Shown in pieces: positions 11,301 through 26,300 of a DNA stretch of 64,000 bases. The DNA is taken from contig NC_087380.1 in NCBI RefSeq assembly GCF_963675165.1, forward strand, positions 2,781,803 to 2,845,802, in the 5' to 3' direction. This DNA is from Halichondria panicea (taxonomy: Eukaryota > Porifera > Demospongiae > Suberitida > Halichondriidae). The position numbers and the translations under genes were made by a program. Under the pieces are notes generated by a model. It was not told the DNA's origin. It worked only from the letters and a program-made list of their open reading frames with translations, and ran no database searches. How positions within the stretch are numbered: position 1 is the stretch's first letter; each line of letters begins with the position of its first letter.

Positions 11301-14300
11301 ACAAGTTGAATACCCCCCTCCCCACCATCACTCTCTCCGCACACATCCCAGCAATAATGGTTCGTGAGTCAAAAACCTCCATTCTCACACTCACTGCCGT
11401 GTCTTCGCTGGGGGTAATCTTCAAGAGTGGGCTACTCCCCCTTCCCAACGGACCGGGACCCTCCACAGTCGGGCTCACCAAGCTGGGCCTCGTTGAAACG
11501 CTTGTCAACAAAATGGACACGGAGAAAGACATTAAAGTGAGGGCTTAGCATATTATGTAGTAGCTAGATGAGTTGTATACTTGTGCAGTGATTGTATAGA
11601 TCGAAGCTTTTAAATTGTTACGCTCTTAAGATTTGAAATTAGCTTTTAAAAGTACATGTGCTTCTGCTCTGCTGTCATCTCAGTTAGCTTTCTGTCAGGG
11701 CTAGTTTGCTATGTTTTGATAATGAATTTTGATTACTGCATGTCTCTGGTGGTTCTGCTGTAAACTACGATCCCCCCTCACCCTAGGTCAAAGGTCGTTG
11801 TGCTCTGTCGCTAGGTTACCTGTCTGTCGGCGACCCCTCCTTCCCACACAAGAGGGTGGTGCTGGAGGCTCTGTTTGATACACGAGAAGAGAAGGCCATC
11901 GATCTTCACTTTACTATCGGAGAGGCAATAGCATGCACTGCAGCTGGCCCTCTGTGTACGGCTGCATGGGACCAGTGGGAGGCACTTAAGAACGACAAGA
12001 AGTGAGGGCTAAATTTTGTCGTTAATCCACTGTGAACACAAATTTAGCCAATGCCTGGTCTGCAAGTTGTCAGTATAATATTATCCTATACATACCACTG
12101 GTGTTGAAAATATAAATTCTTGTGCCATTTATTACTGCGAAACAAAGCTTTGATGGAATACCTGTCCCCCAGTTGAATAAATGTCGTCATATTTTGCAGT
12201 GAGGGTGTGAGTGACATGACAGCTGTGTCTAGTGAGGCTGGTGATGGTGTGACTAGTGTGATGGTGTGGGCAGTGGAAACGCTACTGGAGAGGTACACAG
12301 TGAAAGCGTCTCCCATTGTCCGACAAACTGCATGCGTATGGCTTCTCTCCCTCGTGAAGCACACCAGTCGTCATCCAGATTTTTCAGTAAGAAATATGTT
12401 ATAGCCATCATAAAATATAATATATATGTTTGTACATCATTATCAATTGTTTCCATAGAGATTCCTCGAACGCTTTCAAATGACCTTTATGAATCTCCTG
12501 TCTGAGAAAAACGGTGAGATAGCTTCTCTATAATTATGTAAGTTTGAAATGATTTTCTTAAAGTCTAATCTGTGTTTTCAACTATAGAGGAGTTGAGTTT
12601 TAAATGCTGAATGTGTTGTGTCTAATTGAGTTTTCAAGAAAGAGTTGTTTTATCTTCGAATAATTATATATATCTAATCTCCATTCATTGATCCCTCCCC
12701 CAGATATGACCCAGGAGATTGCGTCTCGCGGCATGGGGCTGGTGTACGAGATGAGCCCACCCTCTGAGAGAGAAGCACTCGTCAACCTACTAGTGGGCAC
12801 TCTCATGGAAGGGAGAAGGTTTGCAACTTGCTAATGAATTATTAAGGCAGGCTATCTGCATTTCTATATAGAAAGACTGTTTGTCTTTAAATGGATGTAT
12901 ATGTATGAATTCATGTTAGGGTTCATAATTTGCAACTGAACTCCATACTCTTAGTTTACTATTATGCTTATAACAGTTTACTCATGCAAGAGCATGCATA
13001 GGAGAACTTTGATTAATTCCTATATTAGCAAAGCAAAGCTATAATTAATGCTCTCTCTGTTCTTCAGGAGTGATGTTAAGGTGTCTGGCGACACTCAGCT
13101 GTTCAACAAGGGCATGTTAGGGAAAGCCCCTCAGGGAGGGAGCATTTCCACGTACAAGGAACTGTGCTCCCTGGCCAGCGACCTTAACAACCCTCACCTC
13201 GTCTACAAGTTCTTGCATCTGGCAAATCACCACTCACTCTGGAACTCTAAGAAGGTAATGAATGGTGTTTGTTATTACGTGTACAGTGAAATCTAGCTAG
13301 CTGTCTATAATGGTCGCGCGATCACCCTTAGGGCAGACTAACAGTGCATGGCTGTAGTAATTAAGAGGCCTACATTGTACCTGGTAACACAGGGTACACA
13401 TGTATAACACTGGTGCATGTACATAATTATATAAACACTGCATGTGCACGCCGGCCTATATATCTGGCTACCGATAATAATCTCGTACATATACATGTAG
13501 GGTGCAGCGTTCGGGTTCTCCTCTATTGCGGCACAGGCCCAAGAGCAGCTGTCCCCCCACCTCCCCCTACTAGTGCCACGCCTCTATCGTTACAAGTACG
13601 ACCCCAGCCCAAACATACAGCTGGCCATGAGCAACATTTGGGCAGCTGTGGTACCCGAAAGCAAAAAAGCTGTAAGTTTATATCAGTATAATTATTATAA
13701 TGATGTACATAGTAGCGGACTATGTGTATAGCAGATATTAATTTTGGTGTAGGACGTACCCATTATAGGAAGCTAAATCGATGAAGGCTTCTGTTAATTA
13801 ATTTGGTTCAATGATTGCTTTTTTTTAATGAACAAATGCATTTCATCAATTCAGTCTTTAATTGTTGTGCATGCATGTGTAGGTTGACGTGTACTTGAGG
13901 GAGATCCTAGCTGACCTAAGGAGCAACCTCAACAACCCACAATGGAGGAACAGAGAGTCAAGGTTTGCATTGTTATGTATACAGCTATGTATTTGTGTCA
14001 GTATATACAATAGACCCAGTAATTACTGGAATGCATGTGGCCTGAACAATTCTGCATTGTATTCTCTCTACTACAATTATACTTTATGGAATATTACGCT
14101 CGTTCTCCCATAACGCCATAAATCAGTGTGCAAGAACTTGCCAGGGATCTGCATGCTCACTGGTCGGTCATGCAGTGATGGTCGATAGTAACATTTACCT
14201 CTATATAGACAAAAATAACCACGTATCTCGTAAGCCTATTTTGTACAAGCAACCAATTTAAGGATTGAAAATAGCTCACACTTTAACATTCTGGGCAGAT

Positions 14301-17300
14301 CCCTGACTTGCTATATAATATACGTGTCATATTATGACACGTATGCTGGTATAATGGCGCTGTGATGGAATGAGCATAAGATTCTCTCTTTTGTTTTTGG
14401 TACTTTCCTTGCGCATGGCCAATCCTAATTATAATTATAGCAACTTAACATTGCAGTTGGTCTAGTGATATAAACTATTATATATGTATATGTATAGTGT
14501 CTGCTCTAGTAGTGCCGGTGTCATGGAACTGTTCTAATGCCCCACCGCTGATTCCAACATTGTTTGAAAATGTTGTGTTTCCAAGGAAGTATAATTGTGC
14601 ATCAGTTGCTAGGACAGATGATACCCCAACATAGCCATTAAATAAGCAGCTGTCCACAGTAGCAATCGTTGGGCCTCTGATTCGTAGATCTACTAAATCA
14701 TATTTTTTCGCTAAACTATTTGGCAGTGTTTCAACATTATCAATAAATGAAGTATTGCGCAATAGTAGAGACTGTCCTGAACCAAGCTTGAAAAGTCCAG
14801 ATTTTTCATTTTGTAGAAATTTCGTATCCTCTATTGTCAAACTTAGAATGGTAGCAGCAGTGTTACCGATCACAGACAACCCTAACCGATTTCCAACAAA
14901 TATAGAGTTCGTAATGCATACGTACATGTCAGTATCTCTATTTTTGATTATTTCCAAGCCGCTTTGACTGCTGTTAGCTACTTCACAGTTGATCACACTC
15001 ATGTTTAGGTATGGAGTGGTTGATCAATAAACACCTCTACTTGTGTTCCTGAGATCAATAGGTTAATAAACTCAACTGTATATAGCTGTTAGTGTGGTTG
15101 ATGCAGGTACATGTTGAACAAGCGACAGTTTAGTGACGTCATTACCAGTAAACACTGTCTGTGTAATAGTAAAGGTACGAGCAGCTGTGGTATTACTTAT
15201 AGTTGCGTCCAAAAGTTTCGCAGAAAATTGTAAAAAAAAGTTTGTTTCAGTGGAGATAAATTTAGACTGGTCGATCAAAACTTGTTCTGCATTGACAGCA
15301 TTGATTGCTGAGTGTGTATACGTCGTTCTATGGTTGCTAAACTTCTCCACGTCAACAATGTTTAATACTGAATTCTCAAAGGTGACCTTTTCTACCTTGA
15401 GCATTGTTAGTGTTTGCAAATGTAGTTCACATATTTGATTACAACTTGGGAGGTTTATACTTCAAGCAGTTCATTCACACCTGCTATAGTAAGAGAATGT
15501 ACTTGGATACATTTTCAGGGATACATTAAATGTATGAAAACCGTCTAAAAATAGCAGAGATACGTTATCTTTATTGTTGAAAAGAGACGGTGTATTGCTG
15601 GCATAGTAGCTCAGAGTGTTACAAGGCTGGTCCAAAGGACAGTCAAGATTGGGTGATGGGGTGGGGTGGGAGTGACGTAGTACTCCTGTGCCTCAGGGGA
15701 GAGAGGACACAACAAGATGGTCACCAGCAGGAGTGGAAACACGGGAGCCATATAGTCTTGAGATACTTACAGCTATAATAGTATTGGCAACTCTGATCTC
15801 TATAGTAACTAAACTAACTAGATATAGCTACTGTAGGAAGAATCTTACTGAGTAGCTCGTACTATGAATATTTTTATCCTGTTATAGACTGAATGCATAT
15901 TGTGTGTATAGGGTGCATGTGACACTCATTGTGACTGATCACTCTGACCTAAATAGTGTGCATGCCACATGTTAAACACAGTGGTCTTTTGCTCACTTAA
16001 AACAATTTTGTTCTGGCATAACATTCTTTAATTAAATGACATACCCGTATACTAACAGTTTCACAGCTGCACTATACAAAACTTTCAACCAGCACGCAAG
16101 TAAATATATATATATATACGTATACACACTCAATCACAAAGCAATTAACGTAATATATCAAACATACAATGCGTGCAAGTATAGATGAACAGTGTCACAG
16201 CTACAGCTATATATAGTGCAAATGTAAGTGCTCAGTTATTGCTCTCCAGAAGATCTTCACGAAGCTCTAGCCATGTCTTTGTAAGAAAATCACCAATATC
16301 AACCTCGTATGTTGTCACTTTCTTTATTGGTTGTTGTTGGATTGTGTTTTCTGCTTTTCGCACCTTTCTTGCTTTGTAACACTTACTTACAATCAAGTAC
16401 AGATGGTAGACTACAATACCCACAAAGATCAAGAAGCTTATTGCGACCGATATGCACGTACACGTAACACGACTTTCAAGATCATCTGTTGACAAAAATG
16501 CAACACCAAGAATTATCAAATTGAATAAATATGTAAACTCAAGAAAACATAAATACCTTTCCCTGTATACTTTAAGAACAACTGGGGAGAGAAGAGCAGA
16601 AACAAGCACAACCAAATCAATTCTGACTGTTGGATTAGCTGCCTCAAAGATTGTAGCTATTACCACTAAAACACCTCGAATAAGAAATGCCAAACCCACC
16701 CAATACTGATGCTTAGCCTTCAGTGGTCCAGTGAACGTGTCTAGTAGAGGTCTTAACTTTATAGCCCGACTAGCAATAGAGGCACAAGGTAGCCTGTGAA
16801 GATGACCAGCAAAGAGAAGGATTAGGATGAATGGGAGAGATAGGAGTACAGCTACAGCTAGTGCCATAACAAAAAGAAATGCATGAGGGTATCCAAAGTA
16901 TTTGATATTGCTATCCAACCTCCAAGTTGTTTGTATGTTGTTAGGATTGAATTGGCTTAGCTGTGATGCTCCTAAACTGAGGACTGTAGTCCGTTGGAGT
17001 TTTGTGTATGATAGCAAAATCAATGTAGTCAGCACAGACACTGCATTATAACCAAAAATCTTAGTTGCTCTGGTCGAGTATCGACATAGCAAAACAATGA
17101 GCAGTGCTATTAACCACAGGTAAGTGGGGAAAACAAACTGCAGCCAAGTTTTACCATAAGCATCCAATCCTTTGATGAAGCATGTCTCAATGCCAAAATC
17201 AAGGTTTAGCCATGCAACAAATAATCTCAAGAAATAGTACAAGTTTGAAAAGTTTAGATCTGCTTGTTCAATAAGAACAGGAAAAAATATTCCCTGATTA

Positions 17301-20300
17301 ATCCAGATGATATTAGCGTAGAGAATCAGTCCATTTATAGTTCCATGAGCAACAGTGATGTCTAGTAGTTTGATGAACAATACAAGAACCACGCCTGCCA
17401 CAATGAACAATACTAACAAGGCAACACCATTGTTGTCAGGACAATCTATACACCTAGAGCTGCCGATAGCCAGACTGAGACCAGGTGGACAGCCTCCACA
17501 GAGAACACCACTGTGATTGAGAGCACACTGGATGTCAGGATTGTCCAAACTGATTCCGAGTGTCTCTGACTTGCAGTAACCAAAAGGGCAGTTCTTGTTA
17601 GCTATTATAGTAGAATTGTTTAATGGGGATGTTCCAATCCAACTGGTTCCATTTCGATATAACACAACGGTGTTGTTAATAACAGCACAATTTTCAACAA
17701 ATTTTGATAGCTCTGGCCTGCATTGGCATGTTTTATAGACACCCTCACTTAAACGTATAGACCTGAAGGGCAGGGGAGAATCTTTATCCTGATAAACGCT
17801 GGAGCAGTGAGGAGAAAGATATTTATTTCATTTTGATTGAGGAACTGTCTTACTGATGTTTTGTATCTATTGACTAAAATAGGACTTTGATATATAATAC
17901 GTTGTATGGACGCTGAAATACTGTCAGTAGCGAGTAATAGTTCGACAGTTGTTGTGTTTTCACTAACTGGGTGTACGGAGTACTCAATATCTGTACAGCG
18001 TAAATCAGTAATCTGCTGTAGATTCTTTCTAAGAGAAAAGAGAAAAGTCACGTCTTCTCCGGTTCTATCCAAGGCGTATACACCTCCTGTGACTAAACCG
18101 AAATCGTTTCCAACAAGTGCAACACTTAAATTGAACTTCTCACCAGGAGTAACTGATACATTGAGATCTGAATTTTTTTCTGTAACACACAATGGTTTTC
18201 TATTTTTGCAGAAACATACACGCTTGGGATCACTGGAAATCGAAGACAATGTACGAGTATCAAATTGGAATATTTTATCTTGCACCATGTAGCTACTAAT
18301 TTGTCGGTTAGGTGTCATTTTGCAGTTGTTTTGTAAGCCAGCACCATAGATATCATCTCCTCCTCTTCGAGCTTTGTTGCCTGAAAAGGTTACTGACACT
18401 GGAAGGGTCTGGTTGTCTAGTGGTTCTGTTAGGTCGAATGTTAGTTGGTAAAAGCACGGAGGGTAGCCAATTAGAGAGGCGTATAGAGCTAACTGAACTT
18501 CTGGTGTAATCGTTATGGCCCCACCCACTTCACTTGCTGTATTGTTGATGAACCTGATGTGTGTACTAATATCCAACCACATTGTTGTATTGCTCATCTG
18601 TATGGCTCCTCCACTGACTCCAGTGTTGTTCGAAAATATTGTTTCACCGGTGAAGTATAGCTGAACATGTGCTAGCACTAAGGCTGATACACCAGTGTTG
18701 TTGTCAAACATGCAATTCTCTATTGTAACTGTTGCTGGACCAATAAAAATCACATTTCCAACTGCAAATGTTTCTCTAGCTAAGTTGTCGATTACTGAAA
18801 CATTTTGAAATACAACAGAGTGATTCCCACTCCCCAAAACTTGTGTGTGACAAGCCAATTCATTTTTAATAAATTGTGAGTCTATTACTTCCACTTTCAA
18901 GCTTTCATCGTCTACTATGATTTGTAGACCAATGATTTCGTTTTCAAATGTAGTGTTTGTTATAAAGACTTGTGTATCCGTTGATGTTTCTAATTGAAAG
19001 CCTCTGTATGAATCTTGGCTAACAGTGTTTGCTATATGTACAGTCGTGAAATGATTGCCATTAATACGAGCGGAAACGTTAGTTTTCAGAAAAATGGAAT
19101 TCTTGATACTGATCTCATTGGTTGTAGCTGATGTTAGAGAAACTGCTGAGTCCTCGTAAACTGCAATTTGACTTATAAAACAATCAATATTGCTAATTGT
19201 CAGATTAACTCGTTGTAGTTTGATATTTTCAATTTTGAGTACTGAAACATTGATCACCTGCGAGTTGAATTGGATAGAGGCACAACGGTTTCCATTGGCA
19301 TTCACACCTGATATAGTCAGAGATTGTAGTTGTGAAATTACCAGAGATACATCCAAGCTATGAAAACCGTCTAAAAATAGCAGAGATACATTCTCTCTAT
19401 CATTGAAAAGAGACGATGCATTGCTGGCATATATATAGTAGCTCAGAGTGTGACAAGGTTGGTCCAAAGGACAGTCAGGATTGGGTGGTGGGGTGGGAGT
19501 GACGTAGTACTCCTGTGCCTCAGGGGAGAGAGGACACAACAAAATGGTCACCAGCAGGAGTGGAACCACGAGAGCCATATAGTAAGATGCTGATCTTGGC
19601 AACTCTCGAGTAACTATACTAGCTATAGATGCAGCTGGCTCGTACTATGAATATTGTCACCCAATTATAGACTGCATATTGTGTGTAGGGTAAATGCATG
19701 TGACATTCATCTTTATTTATTGCACTCCATTGTGATCACCTTGACTTGCATGAATATATAGTCCATGGTAAACACACTATAAACTCAATTAAACATTTAT
19801 AATTAGCAGACATGCATCAGTTACACAGTTTTAATGACATGCACTAATTAAAAGTTTCAGCACGTTTATAGCACGCAAAGCAGACACATGCACACTCACA
19901 GCAAAGTATAATTATTATGTGTAGTACAAAAACTTAAAGGATACAATGTTATAATGCATGCATGCACACTTGCTCAGTGTCGCAACTACAATTATCATAG
20001 TACATACAGAGTACACGAGTCTTTAATTTCAGATATTGCTCTCCAGTATATCTTCACGAAACTCTATCCACGACGTAGTAAGAAAATCACCCATATCAAC
20101 ATCGTATGTTGTCACTGTCTTTATTGGTTGTTGTTGGATTGTGTTTTCTGGTTCTTGCACTTTTCTTGCTTTGTAACACTTACTTACAATCAAGTACAGA
20201 TGGTAGACTACAATACCCATAAAGATCAAGAAGCTTATTGCTACCGATATGCACGTACACACAATACGACTTTCAGGATCATCTGTCGACAAGAATGCAA

Positions 20301-23300
20301 CACCAAGAACCACCAAGTTGAATAAAAATACAAACTCAAGCGCATTTAAATATTTTTTCTTATACACTTTTAAAGCAACTGTGCAAAGAAGAGCAGAAAC
20401 AAGCACAACCAAGTCAATGTAGACTATTGGATAAGCTGTTTCAAGGAATGCAGCTAGTATCACTAACGCACCTCGAATAAAAAATGTCAAACCCACCCAA
20501 TACTGATGCTTAGCCTTCAGTGGTCCAGTGAACGTGTCCAGTAGAGGTCTTGACTTTATAGCCTGACTAGCAATAGAGGCACAAGGTAGCCTGTGAAGAT
20601 GACCAGCAAAGAGAAGGATTAGGATGAATGGTAGACACAGGAAGATTAATACAGCTATTACCACAACAAATAGAACTGCATGAACACTTCCAAAATAGTT
20701 AACATTTCCATCAATTGTCCAAACTAGTTGTCTGTCGTTAGGATTGAATTGACTTAGCCTTGAATATTGCAAACTGAGGACAATAGTTCGTTGGAGTTTT
20801 GTGTATGACAACATAAGCGTTGTAGTCAGCACAGCCACTGCATTATAACCAAAAATCTTAGTTGCCTTGGTAGAGTATCGACATAGCAAAACAATGAGCA
20901 GTGCTATTAACCACAGGTAAATAGGAAAAACAAACTGCAGCCATATTTTACCATAAGCATCCAATCCTTTGATGAAACATGTCTCAATGCCAAAATCGAG
21001 GTTTAGCCATGCAACAAACACTCTCAAGAAATAGTACAAGTTTGAAAGGTTTTGATTTGCTTGTTCACGGAGAAGAGGGAAAAAAATTCCCTGGTTAATC
21101 CAGATAATGTTAGCGTAGAGAATCAGTCCATTTATAGTTCCATGAGCAACAGTGATGTCTAGTAGTTTGATGAACAATACAAGAGCCACACCTGCCACAA
21201 TGAACACTATTAACAAGGCAACACCATTGTTGTCAGGACAATCTATACACCTAGAGCTGCCGATAGACAGACTGAGACCAGGTGGACAGCCTCCACAGAG
21301 AACACCACTGTGATTGAGAGCACATTGAATGTCAGGATTGTCGAAATTGACTTCAAGTGTTTCTGTCTTACAGTAACCAAAAGGGCAGTTCTTGCTGGCT
21401 AAAGTAATAGAGTTGTTAAATGGGGATATTCCAATCCAACTGGTTCCTTGACGATAAAACACACCATTATTGTTAATAACTGCACACCTTTCAACAAATT
21501 CTGTTATTTCTGTTCTGCATTGGCATGTTTTATACGTGCCCTCAGATAAACTCAGACCCAATGGACAGGGAAGAATAGTTATCTCGACAACCACGGGAGC
21601 AGTTAGAATAAAGGTAGAAATTTCAGCTTCGCTTAAGTATCTTTGTACAGATGTCCCATAACGATTCAAAAAACTCTGCCTCTGATATATAACACGTTTC
21701 GTGGAAGCAGAAATACTGTCCGTGGAAAGTAGTAGCCCTTCATTAGTTTTTGAGTTTTCACTAACTGGATGTATTGAATATTCAATATCTGTGCAGCGTA
21801 GATCAGTAATCTGCTGTAATTTTTCTCCAGGAGAAGTAAAGAAACTGACATCCTCCCCGCTTGTATCCAAGGCGTACACACCTCCTGTGACTAAGCCAAA
21901 ATCGTTTCCCACAAGTGCAACACTCAAATTGAATTTCTCTCCAGGAGTGACTGATACATTGAGATAGTTGGTGACAACACTGGGGTCAATAACACACACT
22001 GGTTCTTTACTCTCGCAAAGACATACTCTTTTGGGGTTGCTGGAAATTGAAGACAATGTACGAGTATCAAATCGAAAGATTTTATCTTGCACCATGAAGC
22101 TACTAATTTGTCTGTTAGGTGTCATTTTGCAGTTGCTTTGTAAAGCAGCACCATAGATATCATCTCCTCCTCTTCGAGCTTTGTTGCCTGAAAAGGTTAC
22201 TGACACGGGAAGGGTCTTGTTGTCTAGTGGTTCAGACGTTAGTTGGTAAAAACATGGAGGGTAGTTAAGTTGAGAAGCATACACAGATAGCGGAACTTCT
22301 GATGTAACCAATATGGCCCCACCCACTTCACTCGCTGTATTGTTGATGAACCTGATGTGTGTACCATTATCCAACCACATTGTTGTGTTGCTCAGAACCA
22401 TGGCTCCTCCACTGATTCCGATATTATTCGAAATTGTTGTGTTTCCAAGGAAATGCAGATCAACATCTGATAACTGTAATACTGTCACGCCATTGTTGTT
22501 GTCAAATAAGCAACTGTCTATATTAAGCATTGCTGGACCTGTTATAGTTACGATTCCCGTGGCACCAGTTCCATTGGCAAAGTTATTGATCACTGAAATG
22601 TTCCGAAATAGAATGTGAAAACGTACCAGAGAATTTACGCTGTTGAATGGTACACAAACAAAAGCGACTGGATTTCCGATAAATTGAGAGCTTTCAATTT
22701 TCAGACCCAATTTTTGTCCATGAACCTGATCATTCTGATAGAATATTACTAAACCAAGTCTGTTGTTGATGATTGCTGAATCGAGAATTGTTATGTTAGA
22801 AGCACGATTGACCACAAATAATAATCCACGTCTACTGTTACCAAATGTAGAGTTTGCTATGCTGATTTCCGTGTTAGTAAATAGTGTAAAACCAAAGGGA
22901 CTATAACGTAAATATGCACCAAGGCTAACGGTGTTAGCTATCTGCACAGTCATGGAATGATTGCCATTAAAAGTAGAGCGAAATGAACTCTCTAGAAACA
23001 TTGATCCTGTGATAAGCACTCCTTTGGTAGTAGCTGACAATATAGAAAGTGTTGAGTGATTGTAAACTGCATTTTGGCTTATAAACCACTCAACATTGAT
23101 AATGTTCATACTAGTTTGTTGTATTTTGATGTTTTCGACTTTGAATACTGAAACATTGTTCACTAGCAAGCGTAATTGGATTGATGCATGAGGGTTTCCA
23201 TTGTCCAGTGATTCATTGACTCCTGCTATGGTCAGAGATCGTACTTGAGAAATTACCAGAGATATTATATCCAAGTTATGAACACCGTCTAAAAATAGCA

Positions 23301-26300
23301 GAGATAAATTCTCTTTATTGTTGAAAAGAGACGCATTGCTGTCATAGTAGCTCAGAGTGTGACAAAGTTGGTCCAAAGGACAGTCAGGATTGGGGGGTGG
23401 GGTGGGAGTGACGTAGTACTCCTGTGCCACAGGGGAGAGAGGACACAACAAGATGGTCACTAGCAGGAGTGGAACCACGGGAGCCATAGTCTTGAGAGCT
23501 ATAACTCTTAGCTTTCTAGATTCTGACATGTCATATGGCTCCTACTATGAATATTGATACCATACAATGGACTGTGTATATATAAGATGCATGTGACTGC
23601 CATGCATCTACTTATTGTGATCACTCTGTTGTGCATGCTAGCACATCTAAGTTGTAACAGTCTCAACTTGATCTACTAGCATATAGGGAAATAATAATTT
23701 GCATGCAGTGGAACCTCCCATAACGGATCCTCCCATCATATCGAGAACTTCTCTATAAAAAATACTAGCTATGGCACGTCAAATTATATCCGAACTGCTG
23801 ATAGCCTATACTGCTTGTTACATATAGGGCAGGCCAATTACAAAGGTGTATTATAATTATGGTGGGTGGTTCAGCCCCCATATTTTGTTTAAATCCGCCT
23901 GCTTACATTTTTCTCGAGAGGAAAACACTGGTCCTGTCAACAGTCAAGTCAACCCACACAGTTTACATGACTGCAAGTATTTGTGACGTGCACAGCAGAC
24001 AACAACGTATTTGTATGGCATGTATAGTTGCTTACTCCCTTCATGGCAGGTTATACATGTGACTGACATGCATCTACTCATTGTGATCACTTTATTGTGC
24101 ATGCATGCATGCTATAGCACATGCAACTTGAATGAATTGAAACAACTGATAGATGTATTCTCAGTCAACAATCAACTTGGTAATAAGTTATTTACACATT
24201 TTGACATGACTGCATGTATTCGGTGCATGTGAATTTAACACACATTTATTGTCATGCACATGCAACTAAACTTTCAAACATGCAAGTAGATCACACTCAC
24301 ACAGTGTCACAGCTAGAATTACTATTATAAGTATCTATACAAATTTAAGTCTTAAGTCAGTTTCTTATCTTTAATTGCTCTCCAGAATATCTTCACGAAA
24401 CTCTAGCCATGTCTTTGTAAGAAAATCACCCATATCAACATCGTATGTTGTAGCTGTGACAGTCTTTATTGATTGTTGTTGGATTGGTTCTTGCACCTTT
24501 TGTGCTCTGTAATACTTACTTACAATCAAGTACAGATGGTAGACTACAATACCCACAAAGATCAAGAAGCTTATTGCTACAGATATGCACGTACACACAA
24601 CACGACTTTCAGGATCATCTGTCGACAAGAATGCAACACCAAGAATCACCAAGTTGAACAAAAATGTAAACTCAAGCAGAAACAAGTATTTTTTCTTGTA
24701 TACTTTTAAAGCAACTGTGCAAAGAAGAGCAGAAACAAGCACAACCAAGTCAATATTGACTGTTGGATTAGCTGCCTCAAAGATTGTAGCTGTTACCACT
24801 AAAATACCTCGAATAAGAAATGTTAAACCCACCCAATACTGATGCTTAGCCTTCAGTGGTCCAATAAACGTGTCCAGTAGGGGTCTTGACTTTATAGCCC
24901 GGCTAGCGATAGAGGCACAAGGTAGCCTGTGAAGATGACCCACAAAGAGAAGGATTAGGATGAATGGTAGACACAGAAATACCAGTACAGCTAGTGCCAT
25001 TAGGAAAAGAAATGCATGAGGGTATCCAAAGTATTTGATATTGCTGTCCAACCTCCAAGTTACTTGTATGTTGTTAGGATTTAATTGGCTTAGCTGTGAT
25101 GCTCCTAAACTGAGGACAATAGTCCGTTGTAGTTTTGTGTATGATAGCAAAAACAATGTAGACAGTACAGCAACTGCATTATAACCAAAAATCTTAGTTG
25201 CTCTGGTCGAGTATCGACATAGCAAAACAATGAGCAGTGCTATTAACCACAGGTAAGTGGGGAAAACAAACTGCAGCCAAGTTTTACCATAAGCATCCAA
25301 TCCTTTGATGAAGCATGTCTCAATGCCAAAATCGAGATTTAGCCATGCAACAAACACTCTCAAGAAATAGTACAAGTTTGAAAGGTTTTGATTTGCTTGT
25401 TCACTGAGAAGAGGAAAAAATATTCCCTGATTAATCCAGATGATATTAGCGTAGAGAATCAGTCCATTTATAGTTCCATGAGCAACAGTGATGTCTAGTA
25501 GTTTGATGAACAATACAAGAACCACACCTGCCACAATGAACACTACTAACAAGGCAACACCATTGTTGTCGGGACAATCTATACACCTAGAGCTGCCGAT
25601 AGCCCGACTGAGACCAGGTGGACAGCCTCCACAGAGAACACCACTGTGATTGAGAGCACATTGTATGTCAGGATTGTCCAGATTGACTCCGAGTTTATCT
25701 GACCTACAGTATCCAAAAGGGCAGTATTTGTTTGCTAAGATAGTAGTGTTGTTAAACGGGGATGTTCCAATCCAACTAGTTCCATTTCGATACAGCACAC
25801 CAGTATTGTTTATAGCCTCACAATTTTTAACGAATTCTGTTAGCCCTTGTTGGCATTGACATGTATTGTAAGTTTCCTCAGTTAAATTCATCCCTGAAGG
25901 GCAGGGGAAAATAGTCAACCTAATAAATACTGGAGCATTTAAAAGCTGTGCAGTGATCTCATTTTTTTGCATGTATTGTTTTATAGAACTGCGATATTCA
26001 GTTAATACGTCTTGTCTCTGAAATAGAATACGTTGTATGGACGCTGAAATACTGTCAGTAGCGAGTAATAGTTCGACAGTTGTTGAGTTTTCACTAACTG
26101 GATGTATTGAATATTCAATATCTGTACAGCGTAGATCAGTAATTGACTGTAGTTTCTCTCTTGGAGAAAAGAAAAAACTGACATCCTCCCCGCTTGTATC
26201 CAAAGCGTATACACCTCCTGTGACTAAGCCAAAATCATTTCCAACAAGTGCAACACTCAAATTGAACTTTTCACCAGGAGTGACTGATACATTGAGATAG

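Noticed and set aside
12589-12620. Alternative ECM29 exon starting at 'actatag' near 12589
   Set aside because: The phase requires GAT-ATG at 12704 ([16 protein letters not shown]), which matches human ECM29; the alternative soon hits a stop.
20100-20325. Conserved antisense open frames ([14 protein letters not shown]... type) opposite each array gene's last TM segment
   Set aside because: They recur only because the sense strand is strongly conserved; lengths and starts vary, and there is no independent codon signal.
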